Below, piece after piece: positions 31,905 to 41,505 of a stretch of 64,000 nt of DNA. The stretch is from Anaerolineae bacterium. Lineage in GTDB: Bacteria > Chloroflexota > Anaerolineae > Aggregatilineales > Aggregatilineaceae. The position numbers and the translations under genes were made by a program. Every line of letters starts with the position of its first letter. The stretch's first letter is position 1. The DNA lies in NCBI GenBank assembly GCA_018432315.1, contig JAHDLB010000005.1:38497-102496 (forward strand). Reading direction: 5' to 3'. The notes under the pieces were generated by a model, which saw nothing but the letters and a program-made list of their open reading frames with translations, was not told where the DNA came from and searched no databases.

Positions 31905-32630
31905 ATGGATCACATCACGATTTTTGGTGACATTCACGGCAACCTGCCCGCACTTGAAGCGGTGTTCCAGGACATGGAAACGCGCGACTTGGCGAACCTG
32001 TACTGCCTGGGCGACCTCGTCGGCTATGGCACCTTCCCGAACGAGGTGGTGGAAGCTATCCGTGAACGGAATATCCCTACCCTGATGGGCAATTATGACC
32101 AGGGAGTCGGCAACAGCAGCGACGACTGCGGCTGCGCCTACAGAACCGCTGAAGCCAAAGCGCTTGGCGAGCGCTCGATTGCCTGGACGAACGCACATAC
32201 GACGGACGCAAACAAAGCGTTTCTGCGTGAATTGCCGATGCAAATCCCGGTAGAACTCGGTGACCTCCGGGTGATGCTGGTGCATGGCAGCCCGCGCAAG
32301 GTCAACGAATATCTCTATGAGGATCGCCCGGACAGCAGCTTCGAGCGGCTGTTGGACCTGGTCGAGGCGGATGTGCTGGTGTGTGGACATACACATTTAC
32401 CCTATCACAAGGTCCTGCCCAGCGGGCGGCATGTGATCAACGCCGGCAGTGTCGGCAAACCCAAAGACAACGATCCTCGTGCGGGATATGTGGTCTTACG
32501 GGCCAATGGGCGAGCACTGGACGTCGAGTTCATTCGCGTGGCGTATGATGTGGAGAAGGCCGCGCAGTCGATTGAATCCACCGATATGCCGGACGAATTT
32601 GCCGCCATGCTGCGCAGCGGGACGGGCTAA
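31905..32630 (+). CDS. Calcineurin-like metallophosphoesterase (YfcE/ApaH-like)
   Basis: A 241-residue protein with the full set of metal-binding motifs: GDIHGN (residues 8-13), GDLVGYG, GNYD, MLVHGSP and GHTHLP, followed by NAGSVGKPKD. This is the small YfcE-type phosphodiesterase group. Two cysteines occur at DDCGCAY in an insertion. The substrate is not predictable. The start ATG 31905 lies about 80 bases after the inverted repeat. It is the last plus-strand gene of the redox module and converges with the ABC exporter genes. Confidence 0.85.
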   Translation: MDHITIFGDIHGNLPALEAVFQDMETRDLANLYCLGDLVGYGTFPNEVVEAIRERNIPTLMGNYDQGVGNSSDDCGCAYRTAEAKALGERSIAWTNAHTTDANKAFLRELPMQIPVELGDLRVMLVHGSPRKVNEYLYEDRPDSSFERLLDLVEADVLVCGHTHLPYHKVLPSGRHVINAGSVGKPKDNDPRAGYVVLRANGRALDVEFIRVAYDVEKAAQSIESTDMPDEFAAMLRSGTG

Positions 32631-32659
32631 AGTCCGTCACCCTACGCGTGCAGAACAGG

Positions 32660-33397
32660 TCAAACGATCCACTTGCGGTGGATGTTTTTCAGGCTCATGG
32701 CAAACAACGCCACACAGAAGGCGGCAATGATCAGAAAATCCAGCCCAAGCGGCAGCGTGTTTTCCTGACGCACTGCGCCATGCAGGATGTCTACACCATA
32801 CGTCACCGGAAACAGGTAGGACAGCGGGCGCAGGAACATTGGCAGGTCGCTAACCGGGAAAAACAGGCCGCACAGGAAGATCATCGGAAAGCGGACGAAG
32901 TTCGAAAATGTCTGCGCTTCGAACACTTCACTGACCGACACGGCGATAAACAGGCCCAAAAAGGTCGAAGCAAACGCCAGTAATACTATCGTCGGGAAAA
33001 CGACCAGCCAGTCAACGCTGGATAGATCAGCCAGGAATGCCGCCAGGATAATCGGGACAAACGCATTTGTGACGCCGAACAGAATCGCGCCGCCTGTCTT
33101 GGCGAACATGAGCAGTTCCAGCGGGATAGGCGCGAGTAGCAGCCGTTCAAACGAGCGGCTCTTTTTCTCGAACGTGACGGTCACGGCCAGCATCGATGTC
33201 GTACCGAATAAGACGGAAATTGTCACTACACCCGGCAGCAGTTCGAGGATGCTGTCCAGACCGCGCCCCGACCGGATGAAAAACATGCCGGTCCAGGCGA
33301 TGGGGAAGATCAGACCCCAACTGATATTCGGCGGTTTCAGGTAGTAGGCGCGCATATCCTTGAGCAGGATATTCCAGAAGGCAATCCACTGCTTCAT
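32660..33397 (-). CDS. ABC-2 type transporter permease
   Basis: A 245-residue membrane protein with six helices. It contains FEKKSRSFERLLLAPIPLELLMFAKTGGAI and FVRFPMIFLCGLFFPVSDLPMFLRPLSYLFPVTYGVDILHGAV, the typical second half of DrrB/NodJ-like ABC-2 exporters. Its start overlaps the ATPase gene stop (ATGA). The pair would be a multidrug or lipid-linked exporter. The substrate is unknown. No regulator is adjacent. Confidence 0.85.
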   Translation of the reverse strand: MKQWIAFWNILLKDMRAYYLKPPNISWGLIFPIAWTGMFFIRSGRGLDSILELLPGVVTISVLFGTTSMLAVTVTFEKKSRSFERLLLAPIPLELLMFAKTGGAILFGVTNAFVPIILAAFLADLSSVDWLVVFPTIVLLAFASTFLGLFIAVSVSEVFEAQTFSNFVRFPMIFLCGLFFPVSDLPMFLRPLSYLFPVTYGVDILHGAVRQENTLPLGLDFLIIAAFCVALFAMSLKNIHRKWIV

Positions 33398-34407
33398 GCG
33401 CTGCGCCCCTTATCCCGGTTGTTTTGCATCATCGCGAGCGCCTCAATACCCGTAACCTGCACAAATACCTCTTCCAGCGACGGTTGCAGCCGCCGGGCTT
33501 CCACCACTTCAACCCCTTGATCCTCCAAAAAACGCACCAGAGGCCCCACGCGAATCGGGGCAACAGATGTGACACGCATCTGCCCGTCCGCAACAGGTTC
33601 GAATATGAACTGGGGAAAGGCTGATACGAGGCTCTCATGTAGGTCTGCCCCCGCATTCGTAGTGGTCATCATCAGTCGGTGGCGGCCCTGGACCGGTTGT
33701 AACAGGTTTCCGACTGTATCGACGCGTACAATGTGGCCGCTGACGATGAAAGCGATGCGATCACACAATCGTTCTGCTTCTTCGATGTAGTGAGTGGTCA
33801 GGAAGATGGTGGTTCCCGTGCGGTGCAGATCGGCGATCAACTGCCGAATCTGGCGCGCGCTGGCGACGTCGATGCCGGTGGTCGGTTCGTCCAGGAACAG
33901 CACCTGTGGCCGGTGGATGATCCCGGCGGCAATCGTGAGCTTGCGCTTCATGCCCTTCGAATAGCCGGCAAATCTCCGGTCGGCGGCTTCGGCCAAACCG
34001 AACGTTTCCAGCAGTTCGCGGGCGCGCGTCCGGCGTTCCTGTTTCCCGATACCATAGAGCGCTGCGCAAAAACAGAGGTTGTCAAAGCCGGTCAGTTCCG
34101 GGTAGAGGTTGCTCTCGTCAGGGACTACGCCGATCAGGTGCTGGGCTGCTTTTGGGTTGCGCGAACAGTCCAACCCACCAAGCCGGATCGATCCGGCACC
34201 AGGTCTGGCAAGGCCAATCAATATGTTGATGGTCGTGGTTTTGCCCGCACCGTTAGGCCCCAGAAAGCCGAATAACTCGCCCTGGTACACGCTGAACGAG
34301 ATGTCGTTTACTGCTGTGACGTCGCCGAACTGCTTGGTCAACCCTTTCACCTCGATGAATACAGGGCGTACCGGCGTGGATGTTGGCGTTGCTGCTTGAG
34401 ATTCCAT
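33394..34407 (-). CDS. ABC transporter ATP-binding protein of ABC-2 exporter
   Basis: A 337-residue ATPase. Walker A is GPNGAGKTT (about residues 50-58), the signature is YSKGMKRKL, Walker B is VLFLDEPTTGID and the switch His is in FLTTHYIEEAE. The C-terminal 100 residues form the accessory domain seen in DrrA-type ATPases (VTSVAPIRVGPLVRFLEDQGVEVVEARRLQPSLEEVFVQV). An 18-residue Ser/Thr/Pro-rich N-terminal extension precedes the fold. The start ATG 34407 has AAGGGA upstream. It forms an operon with the permease. Confidence 0.9.
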   Translation of the reverse strand: MESQAATPTSTPVRPVFIEVKGLTKQFGDVTAVNDISFSVYQGELFGFLGPNGAGKTTTINILIGLARPGAGSIRLGGLDCSRNPKAAQHLIGVVPDESNLYPELTGFDNLCFCAALYGIGKQERRTRARELLETFGLAEAADRRFAGYSKGMKRKLTIAAGIIHRPQVLFLDEPTTGIDVASARQIRQLIADLHRTGTTIFLTTHYIEEAERLCDRIAFIVSGHIVRVDTVGNLLQPVQGRHRLMMTTTNAGADLHESLVSAFPQFIFEPVADGQMRVTSVAPIRVGPLVRFLEDQGVEVVEARRLQPSLEEVFVQVTGIEALAMMQNNRDKGRSA

Positions 34408-34579
34408 TCATAATTCCCTTAGCGTAATGTGGCTGATTTTGCCGGATCGCGGCGAAAAAAGCGAAACCCAATCTTTGTACTGCAGATTGGGCAACCTCGC
34501 GTGAGTATCCCTACAATATGCCATGCCGAAAACAAATCAGATGGTGAGTGACCTCATCACCGACATATGGAGGATTACA

Positions 34580-35173
34580 ATGCAGCCTAAACGATTTGGG
34601 GGATTGATAGCGGCAAGCAGTGGCGTTGTGTTATTGGCACTGGTTATGGGTATGGGTGGCGGCGCAAGCGCACAGAGTGAACCGACACCGACTCCGTCAG
34701 CTTATGGGGACCTGCTGGACACCGAAATTCGGGGCATCGATCCCGCCACCATCGGGGGCTATCGCACCGGGGCCGGGTTAGGAATGGCACTGCCTGCCGA
34801 GTTGAACGGCTATCCCGGCCCGCGCCATGTGCTCGACCTGGTGAATGAGTTGGAATTGACTTCAGACCAGCAGACCCAGATTCAGGCGTTGTTTGACGAC
34901 ATGCTGCCGCAGGCCATCGCGTTGGGTGAGCAGATTCTCGATCAGGAAGCCGGGCTTGAGTTGGCCTTCCGCGATGGGACGATTGACGAGGAATCGCTCC
35001 GCGACAGGCTCATCAGCATCGAGAGTCTCAGGGCCGAACTGCGCTTCGTTCATCTGCGCACGCACCTGGTGACCCTTGAAATTCTGACCCCGCACCAGGT
35101 CCAACTGTATAACTCCTTGCGGGGGTACACGACCGCGCCGGAAGATCATGGTGCGCATCACGGCCACGAATAA
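34580..35173 (+). CDS. Exported Spy/CpxP-like protein
   Basis: A 197-residue protein with a signal peptide (basic start, hydrophobic segment, then GGGASAQS) and a helical body. It holds NELELTSDQQTQIQALFDDM and a second LEILTPHQVQLYNSLRGY, the LTxxQ repeats of the Spy/CpxP periplasmic chaperone/metal-sensor group. The C-terminus is His-rich (DHGAHHGHE), which may bind metal. The start ATG 34580 follows GGAGG. It is divergent from the ABC exporter and directly precedes the transposase fragment at 35182. Confidence 0.75.
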   Translation: MQPKRFGGLIAASSGVVLLALVMGMGGGASAQSEPTPTPSAYGDLLDTEIRGIDPATIGGYRTGAGLGMALPAELNGYPGPRHVLDLVNELELTSDQQTQIQALFDDMLPQAIALGEQILDQEAGLELAFRDGTIDEESLRDRLISIESLRAELRFVHLRTHLVTLEILTPHQVQLYNSLRGYTTAPEDHGAHHGHE

Positions 35174-35181
35174 GAGAGCCT

Positions 35182-35466
35182 TTGCCCACGCACACTGTTC
35201 AACGTCATAAGAACGCCAACGCATTTGCCGAGAGGTGGGCGCGCTCGGTACGCGAAGAGTGCCTTGACAAGGTGATCATCCTCAACGAGCGCCACCTTCG
35301 TCGCGTGTTGCACGAGTACGCCGCATATTACAGCACCCGGCGACCCCATCAAGGTCTTGAACAAGATAGTCCAACTGGCATGCCCCCAACTTCACAAGAA
35401 GGTGCGGTGCGCTATCGAAACGTGCTGGGTGGCATCATCCGAGATTACTACCGCGAGGCCGCTTAG
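35182..35466 (+). mobile_element. Integrase-core transposase fragment (C-terminal part)
   Basis: About 94 codons with FAERWARSVREECLDKVIIL, HLRRVLHEYAAYYSTRRPHQGL and a conserved end VLGGIIRDYYREAA, the C-terminus of an rve-type (IS481/IS3-like) transposase. The first catalytic Asp residues are absent. The closest relative in the window is the fragment at 53333-53632. It abuts the cysteine desulfurase remnant, so it probably mediated that gene's truncation. Confidence 0.8.
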
Positions 35467-35488
35467 GGCCAGATTTCCCCGTGGATAG

Positions 35489-36010
35489 TTTTTTGGATAC
35501 TACGGCATCGGCGCACTGTATGTACGGCGAGGCATATCGCTGGAGCCGCTCATTCACGGCGCGGGGCATGAAAATGGCATACGGGCCGGGCCAGAAAACA
35601 CGGCCAGCATCGTAGGGTTGGGGGCAACCTGTGAGATTGCGGCGTTAACCCTGGATGAGTCGATCAGGCAGCAAACAACGCTGCGCGACAGACTGTATCA
35701 GGGCTTGTGCGAGCAGGTGAAAACGGTTCAGTTGAACGGTCACCCAACCGAACGGCTCCCCAACACGCTCAATGTCAGTTTTGTGGGGCACGACAGTAGT
35801 ATCTTGCTGCCGAGCGGCCCGGAGATTGCAGCTTCCGCCGGATCGGCATGTCACGCGGGAGAAACGGAACCATCGGCTGTGCGGTTGGCGATGGGGGTAC
35901 CGCGTGACGTAGCGCTGGGCGCCATTCGTCTCAGCCTGGGCCGCTGGACCACTGAGGAGGAGATCGATCAGGTTGTTGAAGTTCTGGCCCGGCAGGTCGG
36001 CAACCTGTGA
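35489..36010 (+). pseudogene. Cysteine desulfurase (NifS/IscS-like) C-terminal remnant
   Basis: The open frame from 35489 reads YGIGALYVRRGISLEPLIHGAGHENGIRAGPEN, which continues without break into the C-terminal domain with SAGSACHAGETEPS (the catalytic Cys loop) and IRLSLGRWTTEEEID. The N-terminal 200 residues, including the PLP lysine, are missing. The 5' boundary coincides with the transposase fragment. It cannot work as a desulfurase. From 36011 to 36314 there is no gene, only the hairpin listed next. Confidence 0.8.
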
Positions 36011-36272
36011 CATGATACTGATTTCTCCCGCAATAGCCGTGATGCACGTTGTGATCCTCCGTTGACGCGGTGTCCCCGCGCAAGGTGTTATTCTACTCAA
36101 AAAGTTAGGGGAAAATCAGGCCGGATACGTAGAGTACCCACTACAGGTGGCTGCCTAATCGAGTTCGCCAACGGTATTCCTTCATTCGGGGATCACCCGT
36201 GCTGGACAAAGCTGCCGCAGCCAAATTCACCGTATTTGGTTATGGCATCGGTTGTCGTGCCCATTCGAAAAT

Positions 36273-36303
36273 GAGGGACGAACTCTGATCCATAGAGTCC
36301 CTC
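36273..36303 (-). terminator. Possible terminator after the small protein at 36315
   Basis: GAGGGAC (36273-36279) and GTCCCTC (36297-36303) form a 7-bp stem; on the minus strand CATTTTCG follows. The T-tract is weak. It would end the stress operon. Confidence 0.45.
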
Positions 36304-36314
36304 CCACTACCAAC

Positions 36315-36500
36315 CTATTTCCCTGAGTCAATCAGTTGAAATCCCTGTGTTTTGAGTTCTTGCGCTGTGTGGGGACTGCATACAGCGATCCGTCCCCGGG
36401 CATCCTTGAGTATGATCAGTTCTTTCCCGAGATTGTTCTGAACATACAGTCGCGCTTGATCGAGACTCTTGCGCCCAAACATGTGCACTTTTTTCGTCAT
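36315..36500 (-). CDS. Small conserved-looking protein after groEL, unknown
   Basis: A 61-residue protein, VHMFGRKSLDQARLYVQNN followed by LGKELIILKDARGRIAVCSP, with a basic start and one Cys. The start ATG 36500 follows AGAAAGAG at close spacing; an upstream TTG would add two residues. No family recognised. It is the last gene of the minus-strand stress operon, 80 bases after groEL. Confidence 0.5.
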   Translation of the reverse strand: MTKKVHMFGRKSLDQARLYVQNNLGKELIILKDARGRIAVCSPHTAQELKTQGFQLIDSGK

Positions 36501-36580
36501 ATTCAACTCTTTCTACTCAACATTGATACTTGGATTATCGCAGCTAATTGAACGGAGTGGATCACTGGACCCAGGCCGGG

Positions 36581-38212
36581 TTAATAATCTGGCATTCCGC
36601 CCATCATAGACGGTGCGTTCTTTTCGGGAAGATCGGCAATGAGGGCTTCAGTGGTCAGGATCATGGCCGCGATACTGGCGGCATTTGCCAGCGCGCCCTT
36701 CGTGACCTTAGCCGGGTCGATGATGCCGACCTTGATCATGTCTACGAACTGACTGCTCATGACATCGTAGCCGATGTTGGTGTTTTTCTTGGCGGTTTGC
36801 TTGTCCATAACCTGATGCTGGATCACTCCGCCATCCAAACCGGCGTTCTGCACAATACCACGCATCGGCATTTGCAGCGCCTGGTAGACGATCTTCACGC
36901 CGGTGTTCTCGTCGTCGTAGGTCAAGTGCAGGTCGTCGAGTACATGCCGGGCGTTGATCAGGGCCACACCACCACCGGGCACAATTCCTTCTTCCACGGC
37001 TGCACGGGTTGCGCTCAAGGCATCTTCGACACGGTGTTTCTTTTCCTTCAGTTCGACTTCGGTAGCTGCCCCTACACCAATGACGGCTACACCACCACTG
37101 AGTTTCGCCATACGCTCTTGCAGCTTTTCGCTATCGTAGTCGCTGGTCGAGTTCTCGATTTCGACTTTGATCTCCGCCACACGGCCCAGAATGGCTTTTT
37201 CGTCGCCGGCGCCGTCCACAATTGTGGTGTCGTTCTTGTTGCTGATGACCTTGCCCGCGCGACCCAGGTCTTCCAGAGTCACGGAGTCGAGCGTGCGCCC
37301 CATTTCCTCTGTGATCAGCTCACCGCCGGTCAGCACGGCAATATCGCGCAGCATGGCTTTGCGCCGGTCACCGAAACCGGGTGCCTTGATCGCCAGAGCG
37401 TTCAGCGTCCCACGCAGCCGATTGAGCACCAACGTCGCTAACGCTTCACCGTCCACGTCTTCTGCAATGATGACCAATTCGCGCTTGCCGAGTTGCAGCA
37501 GCTTTTCGAGGATCGGGACCAGGTCGCTGGCCGCAGAGATTTTCCTGTCATGGATCAGGATATAGGCGTCTTCGATGATTGCTTCCTGTGTTTCGGGATG
37601 GGTGATGAAATACGGCGAGATGTAGCCGCAATCAAACTGCATCCCCTCGACGTACTTGGTCTCAAATTCCAGTCCCTTGCTTTCCTCGACCGTAATCACG
37701 CCATCTTTGCCGACACGGTCCATCACGTCCGCGATCAGGTCACCGATTTCCTGGTCCTGAGCACTGATAGCCGCCACGGAAGCAATTTCTTCCCTGGTGC
37801 TGATGTCAATCGCCATCTCCGCGATCCGGGCTGATACTTTGGCCGTTGCCGCTTCGATGCCGTGCTTGAGCAGCATCGGATTGGCCCCCGCAGCCAGGTT
37901 ACGCAGTCCCTCAGTAACCATGTAGTAAGCCAGGGCGGTCGCGGTGGTCGTGCCATCCCCGGCGATTTCGTTGGTCTTGGTGGCGGCTTCTTTTAGCAAC
38001 TGTGCGCCCATATTAGCATACGAGTCTTCGAGTTCGATTTCCTTCGCCACCGACACACCGTCGTGGGTGATGGTAGGCGCGCCCCACTTCTTATCAAGCG
38101 CGACGTTGCGGCCCTTGGGACCGAGCGTGGTCATGACCGCTTTGGCAAGTATGTCCATACCGGCCTTCAAACCGTTGCGTGCTTCCTGGCCAAAAACAAG
38201 TTGCTTAGGCAT
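36581..38212 (-). CDS. groEL: 60-kDa chaperonin GroEL
   Basis: A 543-residue chaperonin. The ATP-site motifs TLGPKGRNV and [16 protein letters not shown] are present. The apical domain has [16 protein letters not shown]. The equatorial C-terminal part has [13 protein letters not shown] and [10 protein letters not shown], and the protein ends MMGGMPDY, a short version of the Gly-Met tail. The start at 38212 follows GAGGAGA. It lies 23 bases after groES. No CIRCE operator (TTAGCACTC-N9-GAGTGCTAA) is seen upstream, so regulation differs from the classical HrcA type. It is possibly an extra chaperonin copy, in view of its island location. Confidence 0.95.
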   Translation of the reverse strand: MPKQLVFGQEARNGLKAGMDILAKAVMTTLGPKGRNVALDKKWGAPTITHDGVSVAKEIELEDSYANMGAQLLKEAATKTNEIAGDGTTTATALAYYMVTEGLRNLAAGANPMLLKHGIEAATAKVSARIAEMAIDISTREEIASVAAISAQDQEIGDLIADVMDRVGKDGVITVEESKGLEFETKYVEGMQFDCGYISPYFITHPETQEAIIEDAYILIHDRKISAASDLVPILEKLLQLGKRELVIIAEDVDGEALATLVLNRLRGTLNALAIKAPGFGDRRKAMLRDIAVLTGGELITEEMGRTLDSVTLEDLGRAGKVISNKNDTTIVDGAGDEKAILGRVAEIKVEIENSTSDYDSEKLQERMAKLSGGVAVIGVGAATEVELKEKKHRVEDALSATRAAVEEGIVPGGGVALINARHVLDDLHLTYDDENTGVKIVYQALQMPMRGIVQNAGLDGGVIQHQVMDKQTAKKNTNIGYDVMSSQFVDMIKVGIIDPAKVTKGALANAASIAAMILTTEALIADLPEKNAPSMMGGMPDY

Positions 38213-38235
38213 CGTTTTTTTCTCCTCAAACACAG

Positions 38236-38535
38236 TTACGATTCGACCACTGCAAGAATTTCGGATTCCCGGAAAATCAGAACTTGCTTGTCACCAAGCT
38301 TGATCTCGGTGCCCGAATACCTGGCATACAGCACCCGATCCCCCACCTGAACTTCCAGCTCAATCCGCTCTCCGTCATCATCCAACCGGCCCGGCCCCGC
38401 GGCCAGAATGATCCCTTGTTGCGGTTTTTCTTTGGCGGTTTCCGGCAGCACCAGCTCACCGCCCGCAAATGTCTCGTCCCGTTCAACGGGTTCTACAATC
38501 ACGCGATCAGCCAATGGGCGCAGTTTCAGCATCAT
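38236..38535 (-). CDS. groES: 10-kDa co-chaperonin GroES
   Basis: A 99-residue co-chaperonin. [14 protein letters not shown] at the start, mobile loop [32 protein letters not shown], and [25 protein letters not shown] are all typical. Two ATGs in tandem (38535, 38532) follow a GGAGG box. It is 43 bases after glsB1 and just before groEL. Confidence 0.95.
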   Translation of the reverse strand: MMLKLRPLADRVIVEPVERDETFAGGELVLPETAKEKPQQGIILAAGPGRLDDDGERIELEVQVGDRVLYARYSGTEIKLGDKQVLIFRESEILAVVES

Positions 38536-38578
38536 GTCTCCAACCTCCCAGCTTATAGCGTTTCAGAATGCTTCTTTC

Positions 38579-38854
38579 TCAGTTAGGGAGCTTTCGTCGT
38601 CCGCTAACCAGACGAATCACGCCTAACAGGACAACTGCCCCCGTGAAAGCGACGAAGATGCTCCAGATATTGAAGCCCGTCGTGTCGTCTGCGCCGAACT
38701 GGTTAAACAGAAAACCGCCGATCAGTGCACCAGCGATCCCCACCACGATGTCAAGGAGCAATCCCTGTTGGCGACTCGTCCCCATCACCTTGCCAGCAAG
38801 CCAGCCCGCAATCGCCCCGGCAACCAACCAGGCGACGAAATCCATCTGATCCAT
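38579..38854 (-). CDS. GlsB/YeaQ/YmgE-family stress membrane protein 1
   Basis: A 91-residue, three-helix membrane protein with AWLVAGAIAGWLAGKVMGTSRQQGLLLDIVVGIAGALIGGFLF, the Gly-rich transglycosylase-associated fold. It starts at 38854 after AAGGAA. A paralogue with about the same pattern is at 39631. Members are induced by general and acid stress; the biochemical role is unknown. Confidence 0.85.
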   Translation of the reverse strand: MDQMDFVAWLVAGAIAGWLAGKVMGTSRQQGLLLDIVVGIAGALIGGFLFNQFGADDTTGFNIWSIFVAFTGAVVLLGVIRLVSGRRKLPN

Positions 38855-38962
38855 GATCCGTATTTCCTTTCCTTGTTTACCACGCCCCAATTTGAACACC
38901 GTTAGGGGTAAACCATTGTCGGACTAATCAGGTGGCCGCACGAAGCAGAATCTCTGCACCAA

Positions 38963-39126
38963 CTACACTTTCAGCTTAGCGAACCACTCGTCAATCTGTT
39001 TGTTGAGGCCTTTTTGACAATGCCATACTTCTCCTGAATTTTGCCCGCAAGAATGTTGTGAATGCTATCGACCAGCAGGGGTTCATCGTTCGCTAACGCA
39101 CCCCATTTCTTCTCGGCCTCGCTCAT
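38963..39126 (-). pseudogene. CsbD-family stress protein, frameshifted
   Basis: ATG 39126 overlaps the HPF stop (ATGA). The frame reads SEAEKKWGALANDEPLLVDS and GKIQEKYGIVKK, the core of CsbD proteins (KWGxLTDDD, GKIQEKYG). A run of five A residues then throws it out of frame. With one more A the frame would continue GLNKQIDEWFAKLKV and stop at 38963, a normal CsbD end. So it is either a recent frameshift or a base-calling error in a homopolymer. As given, it ends early with 12 aberrant residues at 38971. Confidence 0.75.
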
Positions 39127-39494
39127 AACTGTTCTGGGGATTCTTCCTGAGGCAAAGGCGGGTCAGTCCTGTTCCGTACTTTGTGTTGCTGCCGCCCGAG
39201 CGTGGTCTCAATCAAGCTGACCAACTTATCTACAGCGCCGTCAACGACTTGGTCCACGGTGGCGGCATGATGCGTGATCGCGATGGGTTGGCGACCTTTG
39301 ATGCGGGCTTCCACCATGCAGCGCATATCGTCGTCGCCACCCTTCTTGTTGCTGTTCACATCACTCAAGTGGACCTCAACCCGTGAGATGTGGTCGCTGA
39401 ATCGGCTTAGGGCATCTTCCACTACGCCACTGACCCGGGCGTTCAGCGCCTGATGGCCTTCAATGTTACGGTCGGTATTGACTTGGATATACAT
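39123..39494 (-). CDS. HPF/RaiA-family ribosome-associated protein
   Basis: A 123-residue protein. MYIQVNTDRNIEGHQ then LSRFSDHISRVEVHLSDVNSNKKG and MRCMVEARIKGRQPIAITHHAATVDQVVDGAVDKL match the short ribosome hibernation factor family (S30AE), which bind the 30S subunit in stationary phase or stress. It lacks the long C-terminal dimerisation domain. It is translationally coupled to the CsbD gene and lies in the stress operon. Confidence 0.8.
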   Translation of the reverse strand: MYIQVNTDRNIEGHQALNARVSGVVEDALSRFSDHISRVEVHLSDVNSNKKGGDDDMRCMVEARIKGRQPIAITHHAATVDQVVDGAVDKLVSLIETTLGRQQHKVRNRTDPPLPQEESPEQL

Positions 39495-39630
39495 AGAATT
39501 CTCCCGCTGTGATTATGAATAGACACGGTCATTGTTTATCATGTGCACCGTTTCTCATCCAACAGAATGTTGTTTCGAAGGGATACAGGCGCATCATCGT
39601 CCATATCCCTTCCACAGTCTGGTAGTACGC

Positions 39631-39912
39631 TTATTGCGTAGGCAAAAACTTCAGGCGTCCAGTTAGCAAACGGAGAACAACCAATAGCACTACCGCCCCA
39701 ACGAAAGCGACGAAGAGACTCCAGATATTGAAGTCCGTCGTGTCCGTTGCACCGAACTGCTGGGACAGAAAGCCACACCAGAACGCGCCGAGGATACCCA
39801 CCATGATGTTCATGAGCAGCCCTTGCTGGCGACTGGTCTTCGTCACCTTGCTGGCGAACCATCCGGCAGTCGCACCAACAATTGACCAAGCAAGCCATCC
39901 CATTTGATCCAT
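39631..39912 (-). CDS. GlsB/YeaQ/YmgE-family stress membrane protein 2
   Basis: A 93-residue paralogue of the protein at 38579 (shared TSRQQGLL and the FNIWSLFVAFVGAVVLL end). It has three membrane helices. The start 39912 follows AAGGAA. The two copies probably come from a tandem duplication separated by hpf-csbD. Confidence 0.85.
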   Translation of the reverse strand: MDQMGWLAWSIVGATAGWFASKVTKTSRQQGLLMNIMVGILGAFWCGFLSQQFGATDTTDFNIWSLFVAFVGAVVLLVVLRLLTGRLKFLPTQ

Positions 39913-40003
39913 GATTTGTGTTTCCTTTTCTTGTTAACCGCGCTCAAAATCGAACGCAGCTACAGTGAACTCTGGTTCACCGGACGGATCACGCCGGACA
40001 GCG

Positions 40004-40483
40004 TTAGACGGTTTCGCGCTGCGCCGCCTCCGCTGCCCGCGATTCGGCGAGCGCCTTCAGATTTTGCAGATACCCGTCGATGTGTCCCATGCCGGAACGT
40101 CGCCCCAGCCGGGCCCAAACCTTATCCATAAACCCGTTGGAGAGGGTCAAGCGCTCCATGTAGTTAAACGACGTACCGCCTTCGGCTGGTTCTAGTGTCC
40201 ACGAGATTTCGTAACTCTTCGCCCCGGTACCAGATACCATCTTGAACATGATCTGTTCGGGTTTCATCCATCTCGTAACTTCAAACCTGATCTTGAGCAG
40301 TGGACCCATCCCGATCTTCTCTTCGACCACAAAGGTCATTCCTACACCCGAATGCAGTTCACTGCCATAATGATACTCACGCAGTGCCGCCCACCATTTT
40401 TGTATCCAATCGGGGTGGGTCAGGCATGTCCATACTTCTTCCGGCGGAGCCGCGATCTGGATCGATTTCTCAAACGTAGTCAT
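40004..40483 (-). CDS. SRPBCC-fold (polyketide cyclase/START-like) protein
   Basis: A 159-residue protein with FEKSIQIAAPPEEVWTCLTHPDWIQKWWAALREYHYGSELHSG at the start and TLEPAEGGTSFNYMERLT later, the typical SRPBCC beginning and helix-grip core. Such proteins bind hydrophobic ligands. The specific ligand is not predictable. The start ATG 40483 has GGGAGAA upstream. It lies in the minus-strand stress operon between SPFH and GlsB. Confidence 0.8.
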   Translation of the reverse strand: MTTFEKSIQIAAPPEEVWTCLTHPDWIQKWWAALREYHYGSELHSGVGMTFVVEEKIGMGPLLKIRFEVTRWMKPEQIMFKMVSGTGAKSYEISWTLEPAEGGTSFNYMERLTLSNGFMDKVWARLGRRSGMGHIDGYLQNLKALAESRAAEAAQRETV

Positions 40484-40650
40484 TTTATTCTCCCTTCACT
40501 ACTACCGGCTATTGGATGTTCATGGGTCGATAACCCTAATGTGCGGCCCTGTCTGAGAAAATCCGAGAGAGCGATCTTTATCCCGTTTTTGTCACCTTCT
40601 CCGAACGCCTTCCACCTAGTCTGTCGGTGGTGTCCTTATTCCGTTCAGGC

Positions 40651-41505
40651 TCAGGTTTGACGACTTATTTCACGTCCGTTTGGCTTCTCTCCCACCACGC
40701 TGATTGGCAAACTGCCAAGCAGCAGGGTTGGACTGATGCCGTGCTCAGTAATGACAACCTTGGTGTTATCCCGCAGCGCGTTTTCGATCATCTCCAGTTG
40801 CTTGAGGGCCTGGGCATTGCCGACGAAATATTTCTCCGCCGCCTCGTTCACCAGGCGGATGGCTTCCGCCTTGCCCTGGGCGACTTGAATCACGGCTTCC
40901 CGCTCTCCCTCAGCGCGCTGAATGATCGCCAGCTTCTGTTGTTCAGCAGCCTCGAAATCACCCGTTGCCAGCAGTTTCATGGAACGCCGCTCCTGCTCGG
41001 CTGTCTTCTGTTTATGCATGGCTTGTTTGATATCATCGGGTGGATCGATCAGGCGGATTTCCACCTTACTGACGGTCAGTCCCCATTCGACAGCGAAGTT
41101 ATTCAGGATCCGCTGCAAATTGTTGGCGATCTTCTCGCGGGCCACCAGGCTTTCATCCAGCGACAATTCGCCAAACTCCTGACGCAGATTCGTCATCGCC
41201 AACTGGATGACGGCTCGCTTCCAATTGTCGATGTTGTAAAACGTACGCTTGATGCTTTCTTCATCGCCGGTGGGGCGCACCCACATCACACCATCGACCG
41301 TGATTTCAACGTTGTCTTTGGTGATGACCGGTTGAGGCTCAATATCCATCGTATGTTCGCGCACGTCGCGCACGCGAATAATGTGAACGAACGGGATTTG
41401 AAATCCCAGCCCAGGCATCACAAACCGGCTGTATTTACCCAGGGTTTCCTGGATGCCCCGCTCGTAAGGGCGAAGGGTATAAACTGGAAAACGTACCGTT
41501 CTCAT
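40651..41505 (-). CDS. SPFH/stomatin-family protein
   Basis: A 284-residue protein. VYTLRPYERGIQETLGKYSRFVMPGLGFQIPFV is the stomatin-type start without a clear membrane helix. The middle is VVITKDNVEITVDGVMWVRP, then the coiled-coil QKTAEQERRSMKLLATGDFEAAEQQKLAIIQRAEGEREAVIQVAQGKAEA. SPFH proteins form ring scaffolds at membranes. The start at 41505 follows AAGGAAA, and the longer frame has no ribosome site. No NfeD-type partner gene is beside it. Confidence 0.85.
   Translation of the reverse strand: MRTVRFPVYTLRPYERGIQETLGKYSRFVMPGLGFQIPFVHIIRVRDVREHTMDIEPQPVITKDNVEITVDGVMWVRPTGDEESIKRTFYNIDNWKRAVIQLAMTNLRQEFGELSLDESLVAREKIANNLQRILNNFAVEWGLTVSKVEIRLIDPPDDIKQAMHKQKTAEQERRSMKLLATGDFEAAEQQKLAIIQRAEGEREAVIQVAQGKAEAIRLVNEAAEKYFVGNAQALKQLEMIENALRDNTKVVITEHGISPTLLLGSLPISVVGEKPNGREISRQT

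Noticed and set aside
38536..38600. Search for a CIRCE operator upstream of groES
   Set aside because: No TTAGCACTC-N9-GAGTGCTAA or close variant is present, so HrcA control is not claimed.
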